This document shows, piece by piece, positions 1-5,106 of a stretch of 13,156 nucleotides of DNA. The translations under genes were made by a program, and so were the position numbers. The first letter of the stretch is position 1. Each line of letters opens with the position of its first letter. The DNA is from CAYRVX01 sp964642165. GTDB lineage: Bacteria; Planctomycetota; Phycisphaerae; SM23-33. The stretch covers positions 1 through 13,156 of the forward strand of contig CAZXOC010000213.1 of assembly GCA_964642165.1 (NCBI GenBank), read 5' to 3'. The notes below the pieces were generated by a model. The model had not been told where the DNA came from. It ran no database searches and worked only from the letters and a program-made list of their open reading frames with translations.

Positions 1-6
1 TGCCAA

Positions 7-27
7 CGTGAATGTCGTGAGTTCACG
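7..27. repeat. Short inverted repeat CGTGAA/TTCACG
   Basis: CGTGAA (7-12) pairs with TTCACG (22-27) across a 9-nt loop. It is short enough to occur by chance, and is listed because it opens a run of stronger palindromes. Confidence 0.3.
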
Positions 28-58
28 CCGAAGGCGCCGCGAAGCGAAATCTCACCTG

Positions 59-84
59 TCCGCCGTAGCTTCAGCGAAGGCGGA
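59..84. repeat. REP-like hairpin TCCGCC...GGCGGA
   Basis: TCCGCC (59-64) pairs with GGCGGA (79-84). The intervening GTAGCTTCAGCGAA can form an inner GCT/AGC pairing. From memory, near-identical units (TCCGCC + GTAGC...GCGAA + GGCGGA) are widespread intergenic repeats in environmental genomes, but I could not search for copies. Only one copy is in this window. Confidence 0.5.
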
Positions 85-97
85 TCGCCCGCTGTCT

Positions 98-163
98 TTG
101 ACAAAAGCGCCTCCTGGCGATCCCGGCGCCCCGGGATTGCCAGGAGGCGTCCTTCGTTGACAA
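98..163. repeat. 19-bp hairpin flanked by TTGACAA direct repeats
   Basis: The left arm at 108-126 pairs with the right arm at 131-149 over 19 positions, with 18 Watson-Crick pairs and one G-T wobble (G119 with T138). The loop is the four bases CGCC. The arms begin CGCCTCCTGGC and end GCCAGGAGGCG. The 7-mer TTGACAA occurs at 98-104 and again at 157-163, bracketing the hairpin like a target-site duplication. There is no T-tract after the right arm, so it is a poor intrinsic terminator. It could be a REP/MITE-like element or a terminator-like stem of a vanished gene. Confidence 0.6.
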
Positions 164-195
164 CTCCGCCACGCCCAAATCGTTACGCCTCGCCT

Positions 196-216
196 GCCCT
201 GAGCCTGTCGAAGGGC
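196..216. repeat. CCCTGAGCCTGTCGAAGGG repeat
   Basis: GCCCT (196-200) and AGGGC (212-216) close an imperfect hairpin. The core CCCTGAGCCTGTCGAAGGG is, from memory, one of the most common small intergenic repeats in draft genomes of many phyla. A longer, related but diverged version lies at 368-420. Confidence 0.55.
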
Positions 217-319
217 CAATCCCTGCCACCCGCGACATCCAATGACATGCCCGGACTGCCGTACGGCACCGGGAAGGTCACCGGCAAGAGCCGAACGACT
301 GCGAGGTAGTGGTCGCTGA

Positions 320-337
320 TCCCGATGTACATCGGGA
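320..337. repeat. Perfect 18-bp palindrome TCCCGATGTACATCGGGA
   Basis: The 18 bases at 320-337 equal their own reverse complement. A continuous palindrome without a loop cruciforms poorly, and is equally consistent with a dimeric protein-binding site. Units built on CCCGAT...ATCGGG are familiar to me as dispersed intergenic repeats, which I favour here because other repeats surround it. Confidence 0.55.
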
Positions 338-367
338 CTGCGGGAGAAGCCGTTCGACGTTGCTCAC

Positions 368-420
368 GGCCCTGTCTTCGACCCTGAGGCTCAGACCCGA
401 AGGGAGCGCGTCGAAGGGCC
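368..420. repeat. Longer degenerate copy of the CCCTGA...GAAGGG repeat
   Basis: GGCCCT (368-373) pairs with AGGGCC (415-420). Inside lie CTGAGGCTCAG (384-394, itself an inverted repeat), CCGAAGGG and GTCGAAGGGCC. The pieces CCCTGAG, GAAGGG and TCGAAGGGCC match the unit at 196-216, so this looks like the same repeat family with an internal expansion. Confidence 0.45.
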
Positions 421-469
421 GATCAAGATCGGAGCGAAGGTTGTTTCGCAGGCCAGATACGTCATTCCC
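410..469 (+). pseudogene. Possible remnant of an IS1380-type transposase C-terminus
   Basis: One plus frame (codons from 410) reads VEGPIKIGAKVVSQARYVIP. The core IKIGAKVV..ARYV (422-463) resembles, from memory, the conserved tail of IS1380-family (DDE_Tnp_1_4) transposases, usually IKIGAKVVRHARYV followed by FQMAEVAVP. The similarity stops abruptly after the RYV block, and no upstream catalytic region is readable in any frame. If real, it is a fragment truncated on both sides, with repeat 368-420 abutting its 5' side. The match rests on about 14 residues and may be fortuitous. Confidence 0.3.
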
Positions 470-558
470 AAGGGCGTCAAGAAGAAAGGTCAGCGATCAG
501 GCGTTTCTGCGTGTCGGAAAACCATCGCAAATTGTCGCGGACAAATTGATGATTTCTC

Positions 559-586
559 TTGGCGTTTCGCGAGAATGTGGTAGAAT
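559..586 (+). promoter_or_regulatory. Candidate sigma70-type promoter with extended -10
   Basis: TTGGCG (559-564) and TAGAAT (581-586) are separated by 16 bp. TGG immediately precedes the -10 box, giving an extended -10 (TGn). The surrounding sequence is locally AT-rich in a GC-rich region. Transcription would start near 592-595, leaving a leader of about 155 nt before the start codon at 751. Confidence 0.4.
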
Positions 587-656
587 ATCCTATTCATGAC
601 GTACCCGATGCCGAACGGGACGAGGACCGTAGCGTTCTTGTCCGGCTCGGCTTGGG

Positions 657-677
657 GTGTCGGCAGCATGCCGGCAC
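657..677 (+). other. Leader hairpin upstream of the PEP-CTERM gene
   Basis: TGTCGGCA (658-665) pairs with TGCCGGCA (669-676) around a GCA loop, with one wobble, and G657-C677 adds a ninth pair. It lies in the predicted 5' leader. A separate 10-bp palindrome AACGTACGTT sits at 703-712. Neither matches a riboswitch class that I recognise, so a role in mRNA stability or protein binding is only a guess. Confidence 0.35.
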
Positions 678-750
678 GCCAGAACGTGCGGCCATGTGGA
701 GGAACGTACGTTTCGCTGGGGCATGTGAAGTGAAGGACAGGAGTAGCATC

Positions 751-1425
751 ATGAGGAACTTAGCTATTGGCTTAATGGCGGTTGTGGCGCTGGTGGTCTT
801 CGCAGGACCGGCACAGGCGGACCTTGTCGACCCTGGCGTTGGTCCTTATCGCCTCGCCTTTATCACCAGCACCGATCCAGGGTGCACGTTGAGTACTATC
901 GAAGAGTACAACGCGTACATACAAGACCTCGCCAACGCTGCCGGCTTAGGCGACGCTACCTGGAAAGTCCTCGGCTCGACATCTCTAGTGGACGCAAGAG
1001 ACAACACCGGTACCAATCCGGCGGTTGACGGCGTTGGCGTGCCAGTTTACCTTGTCGACGGTACTACTCTCGTAGCCGACAACAACGCAGACTTATGGGA
1101 CGGGGAAGTTGCGCATATCATTGACCAGGACGAATACGGGACTACGAAATCGCATTGGCCGTTTACCGGCACATACTGGGATGGCACCCTGTGCACGGGG
1201 AAACCCAATGCAAACGGTGGCGGTTTGGATAATTTGACCGGCGAGGTCGGCCAGGGGCAGTCAGGCGTTACTACGAATTGGATTTGGCGTCAGTACACCA
1301 GTGATCCGGCTGCGACCGAGCTGTCCCTGTATGGTATGTCGGATATCATTCCCGAGCCGGCCACGATGGGCCTTCTGGCTCTGGGCGGAGTGGCCCTGCT
1401 GGCGCGTCGGCGTCGTAGATCGTGA
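751..1425 (+). CDS. PEP-CTERM sorting-domain secreted protein
   Basis: This is a 224-residue exported protein. The start is ATG 751 because AGGAG (739-743) lies 7 nt upstream and the product begins with a signal peptide, MRNLAIGLMAVVALVVFAG, with likely cleavage after AQA. The frame is open further upstream to 559, but that extension is not protein-like. The C-terminus has a textbook PEP-CTERM signal: PEPATMGLLALGG, a hydrophobic stretch and a final RRRRR-S cluster. Such signals are recognised by exosortase for sorting to the cell surface or matrix. The central region (PYRLAFITST, VDARDNTGTNP, ADNNADLWDG) resembles a recurrent PEP-CTERM family of planctomycetes whose function I do not know. 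It holds two cysteines in the mature region. No exosortase gene is in the window. It stands alone between a promoter-like site and a strong terminator. Its GC content is visibly lower than that of the genes to the right. Confidence 0.9.
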   Translation: MRNLAIGLMAVVALVVFAGPAQADLVDPGVGPYRLAFITSTDPGCTLSTIEEYNAYIQDLANAAGLGDATWKVLGSTSLVDARDNTGTNPAVDGVGVPVYLVDGTTLVADNNADLWDGEVAHIIDQDEYGTTKSHWPFTGTYWDGTLCTGKPNANGGGLDNLTGEVGQGQSGVTTNWIWRQYTSDPAATELSLYGMSDIIPEPATMGLLALGGVALLARRRRRS

Positions 1426-1484
1426 GCTTGTCGAACGGTCGCCGGGCATAACCGGCAAGGACGCAAGAGCGACAAGAGCGCATC

Positions 1485-1519
1485 ACGGGGCGGCCTGCTC
1501 AGCAGGCCGCCCCGTTTTT
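1485..1519 (+). terminator. Strong Rho-independent terminator
   Basis: The arm ACGGGGCGGCCTGCT (1485-1499) is perfectly complementary to 1501-1515, giving a GC-rich stem with a tight TCA apical loop, followed by TTTTT (1515-1519). It lies 60 nt beyond the PEP-CTERM stop codon and is the only classical terminator I see in the window. Confidence 0.9.
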
Positions 1520-2415
1520 CGTGCGCCGAGCCTGCCTGCCAGGGCGGAGGCGAAAGTCCTCCGCCCAACCCCATGGCGGTGAAGGGCAAGCGACCGGCAA
1601 GCGCGTCGTCGCGAGGCGTCGTCTGAAGGAAGCCATAGCGAAAGACGGATCGGGGACGGGCTGGTTTTCCGGGCTGCGATGCGTCGTGGGATACGTTCAG
1701 TGAGATGTCTGCCTGAGCGGCCATCGGGGCGGTGGCGCTGCGTTCTGCGGCTGCGGGGGTGCGGGGGGCGGCGCACGGGTCGGCGTGTCGGGTCGGCGAG
1801 GGCGGCGGCGGACCGGGTCCGTTTCATGGATGCGTTGCGCTGGCTGCGGGCATGGAGGCCGGGCACGGAACGGGTCGGCCTGACCGTCAACCCGCGCCGC
1901 CGGGGGGGGTGGGGCCCCGCGTCGCGAAACGCCGAGCGGAGCAGCACCGATGGAGGAGAGGACCCCGCCACGTGCTACGTAACCGGCTACTGATCCAATG
2001 CGTTGCGGCTTACGTCGACGGGATTCGGGTCCGGTCTTCCTTTCTCACTCTTCTGTTCCGTCGGCGGTTGGTTCTGGATAGGCTGCCGGCATGGCCAGGC
2101 CGTTGCGCATCGGTCCCGCCCAGAATCCGCTTCGCAGGCATGGCCCGCGGGTTCGAACGCCCGGATCAAGGACGTTTCGGTTACAATCACGGCCCGGCGG
2201 GCAGATGGAGCCCGAAGGGGCCGCCGGCCACCGCGGAAGCCGTTGGCCTCCCGAGATGGAGGGACGCTGACGTCTGATGCCCAAGGACGGCCCTGGCCCG
2301 GAGCTTATCTGGGACGCCGATTCGTGCCTCGTGGCCAAGCTAGTTCGCAGAGCAGCAGGGCGACGCGAGGCGAACTTCCGGTTCCACAGTCTCATCGATG
2401 AAGGAAGAGCAGAGC
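1520..2415. other. Long intergenic region without a supported gene
   Basis: About 0.9 kb lies between the terminator and the serine hydrolase start. Open frames exist on both strands, but their products are arginine-, glycine- and proline-rich with no motifs, as expected by chance at this GC content. It contains a 9-bp hairpin at 1542-1566 (GGGCGGAGG / CCTCCGCCC), a small GGACC-G-GGTCC palindrome at 1810-1820, and a run of eight or more G near 1900. The promoter for the downstream genes should lie here, but I see no convincing -35/-10 pair. The region may hide an RNA or a decayed gene; nothing recognisable remains. Confidence 0.5.
1542..1566. repeat. 9-bp hairpin GGGCGGAGG/CCTCCGCCC
   Basis: GGGCGGAGG (1542-1550) pairs exactly with CCTCCGCCC (1558-1566) around the 7-nt loop CGAAAGT. 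There is no T-tract on either side, so it is not an intrinsic terminator. It resembles the other dispersed hairpins at the left end of the window. Confidence 0.5.
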
Positions 2416-3657
2416 ATGAAGCACAGCATGATTCGCACCTGGGTCTTACTGCTTGCCGTCTCGTTCACAGCCGCCCGTGCGAAGGAACTCCCGGAGGTCA
2501 AGCCTTCCGAAGTCGGCATGTCGGGCGGGAAGCTGGCCAAGGTCGACGCCGCCGTCAACGGGCTGATCGCGAAGAAGGGGCTCGCCGGCGCGATCGTCAT
2601 GGTCGCGCGACACGGCAAGGTCGTCCTGCGGAAGTCGTACGGGCAGATGGACATCGAGGCCCGCAAGGCGATGCGCGACGATGCGATCGTGCGGATCTAC
2701 TCGATGTCGAAGGCCATCACCTCCGTCGCGGCGCTGATGCTCCACGACGACGGCAAACTGGACATCGACGCCCCGGTCTCCAGGTACATCCCCGAGCTCA
2801 AGGGCCTGAAGGTCTACCGCAAGGAGGGCCATCTCAAGCCGCGGCGCGAGATGACCGTCCGGGACCTCCTGCGGCACACGTCGGGGCTGACGTACGGCAT
2901 CTTCGGCAACACGCCCGTCGACAGGATGTACCGCAAGGCCAACGTCCTGGACCGCAACTCCAGCCTCGCCGCGATGTGCAGGAAGCTCGGCGGGATTCCG
3001 CTGGCCTACGAGCCGGGCAAGCAGTGGCGCTACAGCGTCTCGACCGACGTCCTCGGCCGCGTGGTCGAAGTCGTCTCGAAGAAGCCCCTCGATGAGTTCT
3101 TCGCCGAGCGCATCTTCAAGCCGCTGGACATGAAGGACACGGCCTTCCACGTCCCCGACGGCAAGCTCGACCGCTTCGCCGCGAACTACGCGAGCAACGG
3201 CCGGGGCAAGCTCACGCTCCGAGACGCCCCCGCGCGCAGCCGCTACCGCAAGCCGCCCGCCCAGTTGTCCGGGGGAGGCGGGCTGGTATCGACCGCTCGC
3301 GACTACATGCGCTTCCTCGTGATGATCGCCAACGGAGGCCGGTTGCACGGCGTCCGCCTGCTCAAGGCCGAAACGGTGAAGCTGATGACGACGAACCAGC
3401 TTCCTGAGGGCGTCAGTCTCGGCGCGAACCGCGCGGGCGTCGGGTTCGGGCTGGGGCTGTCGGTCCGCGTCCGAGCCGGCCTCCGGAAGGGGCTCGGCAA
3501 GGTGGGCGAATGCGGGTGGGGCGGCGCCGCCAGCACGCACTTCTGGATCTCGCCCGCCGACGGCCTGGCCGTGGTCACGCTGGAACAGACCATGCCCTAC
3601 TCGCCCCTGGTCGAGCTCGCCGTCAAGGGCATCGTCTACGACGCGATCGAGAAATGA
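2416..3657 (+). CDS. Exported class C beta-lactamase-fold serine hydrolase (esterase-like)
   Basis: This 413-residue protein belongs to the beta-lactamase/EstB/CubicO family (PF00144). The start is ATG 2416, preceded by AAGGAAG (2401-2407). The product begins with a signal peptide, MKHSMIRTWVLLLAVSFTAARA. An in-frame ATG at 2398 overlaps that ribosome site and is less likely. Catalytic motifs are complete: SxxK as S96-M-S-K99 in RIYSMSKAITS, the Tyr motif Y206 in WRYSVSTDVLG, and a third motif GWGGAAST at 367-374 in place of KTG. LLRHTSGLTYG is the usual family signature. The length is typical of the family. GWGGA-type members are mostly esterases or peptidases rather than antibiotic-resistance enzymes, so I infer a periplasmic or secreted esterase. 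Its stop overlaps an ATG at 3654, and the next gene follows within 12 nt, implying co-transcription and possibly translational coupling. Confidence 0.9.
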   Translation: MKHSMIRTWVLLLAVSFTAARAKELPEVKPSEVGMSGGKLAKVDAAVNGLIAKKGLAGAIVMVARHGKVVLRKSYGQMDIEARKAMRDDAIVRIYSMSKAITSVAALMLHDDGKLDIDAPVSRYIPELKGLKVYRKEGHLKPRREMTVRDLLRHTSGLTYGIFGNTPVDRMYRKANVLDRNSSLAAMCRKLGGIPLAYEPGKQWRYSVSTDVLGRVVEVVSKKPLDEFFAERIFKPLDMKDTAFHVPDGKLDRFAANYASNGRGKLTLRDAPARSRYRKPPAQLSGGGGLVSTARDYMRFLVMIANGGRLHGVRLLKAETVKLMTTNQLPEGVSLGANRAGVGFGLGLSVRVRAGLRKGLGKVGECGWGGAASTHFWISPADGLAVVTLEQTMPYSPLVELAVKGIVYDAIEK

Positions 3658-3668
3658 GGCGCAACGCA

Positions 3669-5024
3669 ATGAAGAGGGCCCTCGTCCTTCTACTGCTTGG
3701 GATCATCTGCACCGCGGCGGCGGCCCTCGCCCAGTCCCGAACCCCCGACGGATGGGAGCCGTCCTTCCAGGCGGGCATGGTCGACAAGTCCACCGGCAAG
3801 CCGATTCGGGGCACAGAGATCGTCCATCTGGTCGCGCACAAGGGGCGATTGTATGCCGGCAACGGCTACTGGATGGACACGCGGGGATACAGGAGCATCC
3901 CCTGGTCTCAGGTGCTCGTCCTGGATTCACGGGATGGGACCTGGAGGGTCGACCTGGCCCTGGGCCCGCCGCACCTGCGCGTGACGGCGCTGAAATCCGT
4001 GACGTTCACGACGGACGGGGACGGCAAGGCCCTCGCGGCGCCCGTGAACCTGCTGCTGGCGGCATCCGACGTTCAGGGCGGCCGGCGGGAGTCCCGCGTC
4101 TGGACTCGCGACGACGGCAGCAACACCTGGATGAGGACGACGCTGCACGGCGACCCCAAGCGCCGACGCTCGACGCGCGCCCTGATCGTCCATCGCGATC
4201 GGCGGACCGGAGTGGACCGCATCTTCGTCGCCGCCGGCGCCTTGGGCATCTACAGCGGCGTCTTCGACGCGAGCCAGCCCGGCAAGATCCGGTGGGACAG
4301 AAGAGCCGAACTCGGGCCCGTGGCCATCCGCCCGATGGCGTTTGTCGAGGCCAACGGCAGTCTCTATGCCTCGGCCGGCGTGGCGGTCTATCGCCGGAAG
4401 GACGGGCCGTCGCCGGCCTGGGCGAAGGTCTACTCCGACAGCACCCGCGAGCACTGGGAGCTTGGAGGAATCCGCGGCCTGACTGCCGTGCCGTCGCCGC
4501 ACGGGTCCGGCGAGTCGATCCTGTTCTCGCATACGGACCGCATCCTCCGCATCGATCCCGACGACCATCACAAGGCGACCGTCGAACTGCGGATCAGGCA
4601 ACTGCTGCAAAAGAGCTGGGGGACTGCCGTCCCGGGCAGCATCATCGCCGCCTACAGCGACATGATGCCGCTCAAGGACCCCGCGACGGGACGCACGGTG
4701 CACGTCATGGGCGTGCAGGGCCGGATCGAACGGGGGGGAAGGAACAAGAAGTATCGCGGCGATACGTTCTTCGGCTGGTATGCGGGTGGCTCGTACCTGA
4801 TTCGGGAATCCGATCGAAGCTATCGGCTGAAGGAAGTCAACGGTCGCTGGGCGCCCGGCAAGCCGAAGCTGGTGGCGCCACGAACCTTCGTGGTCTCGCC
4901 CTTCCCGGCCGACGCCGGCCGGCAGGTCTACTTCGGCGGATTCGACGCGAACTTCTTCCCGGCGCTCGACACGGCCTGGGTCTTCCGCGCGTCGATCGGG
5001 ACCGTGCTCCGCGCTGCCCCATGA
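3669..5024 (+). CDS. Secreted protein of unassigned family, probably beta-propeller
   Basis: This is a 451-residue exported protein that I do not recognise. I prefer ATG 3669, with GAGG (3656-3659) 9 nt upstream and a signal peptide MKRALVLLLLGIICTAAAALA. ATG 3654, which overlaps the previous stop as ATGA, is the alternative and adds MRRNA. The mature part contains spaced repeats of hydrophobic strand plus G/D-rich turn: IVHLVAHKGRLYAGNGY, VLVLDSRDGTWRVDL, RIFVAAGALGIYSGVF, MAFVEANGSLYASAGVAVY, RQVYFGGFDANFF. This pattern is typical of beta-propellers such as kelch or sugar-lactone folds. There are no catalytic signatures I can name. It sits between an esterase and a glycoside hydrolase on the same strand, so a carbohydrate-binding or lyase role is conceivable but is inference only. 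Confidence 0.85.
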   Translation: MKRALVLLLLGIICTAAAALAQSRTPDGWEPSFQAGMVDKSTGKPIRGTEIVHLVAHKGRLYAGNGYWMDTRGYRSIPWSQVLVLDSRDGTWRVDLALGPPHLRVTALKSVTFTTDGDGKALAAPVNLLLAASDVQGGRRESRVWTRDDGSNTWMRTTLHGDPKRRRSTRALIVHRDRRTGVDRIFVAAGALGIYSGVFDASQPGKIRWDRRAELGPVAIRPMAFVEANGSLYASAGVAVYRRKDGPSPAWAKVYSDSTREHWELGGIRGLTAVPSPHGSGESILFSHTDRILRIDPDDHHKATVELRIRQLLQKSWGTAVPGSIIAAYSDMMPLKDPATGRTVHVMGVQGRIERGGRNKKYRGDTFFGWYAGGSYLIRESDRSYRLKEVNGRWAPGKPKLVAPRTFVVSPFPADAGRQVYFGGFDANFFPALDTAWVFRASIGTVLRAAP

Positions 5025-5093
5025 CCGGGTCGTCGCCTGCGGAGCCGGCGGCCCCGGAGCTCATGAGGTCTCTCACGTGGGCAATCTCAGCTC

Positions 5094-5106
5094 AGGAGAT
5101 AAGGTG
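5094..5106 (+). promoter_or_regulatory. Ribosome binding site deciding a GTG start
   Basis: AGGAG at 5094-5098 lies 5 nt before GTG 5104. This selects GTG 5104 over the in-frame GTG 5077, and the resulting N-terminus is a plausible signal peptide. Confidence 0.6.

Larger units (their letters stand above)
1..560. other. Non-coding region rich in inverted repeats
   Basis: No open frame here reads like a protein. The short plus-strand frame from 309 to 599 is arginine/serine-rich, runs through several palindromes and has no ribosome binding site, so I do not call it. The stretch contains at least five separate inverted repeats (listed individually) and one short peptide resembling a transposase C-terminus. 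It looks like a landing zone for palindromic repeats and decayed mobile DNA upstream of the PEP-CTERM gene. Confidence 0.6.

Noticed and set aside
98..185. Two TTGACA -35-like boxes
   Set aside because: Neither has a plausible -10 box 15-19 bp downstream. They are better explained as the direct repeats around the hairpin.
309..599. Plus-strand open frame of 96 codons
   Set aside because: It has no ribosome binding site, passes through two palindromic repeats and has a low-complexity Arg/Ser-rich product. The upstream frame looks more like a transposase remnant in another phase.
559..750. N-terminal extension of the PEP-CTERM frame
   Set aside because: The signal peptide and AGGAG site place the start at 751. 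The extension would bury the signal peptide and overlaps the predicted promoter.
1437..1480. Resemblance to part of a c-di-GMP-I riboswitch (ACCGGCAAGGACGCAAGAG)
   Set aside because: It lies downstream of a stop codon and just before a terminator, and the conserved second stem-loop and tetraloop receptor are missing.
2140..2175. tRNA-like T-loop GGGTTCGAACGCCC
   Set aside because: The stem pairs only with an 8-nt loop instead of 7, and no acceptor, D-arm or anticodon arm can be folded upstream.
2416..3657. Antibiotic-resistance beta-lactamase
   Set aside because: The third motif is GWGGA rather than KTG, and the context is polysaccharide-degrading enzymes, so an esterase or peptidase-type family member is more likely.
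2446..3669. 407-codon minus-strand frame opposite the serine hydrolase
   Set aside because: The plus strand has a complete SxxK/Tyr/GWGGA hydrolase with signal peptide. The minus product is a mirror of GC-rich codons with no motif.
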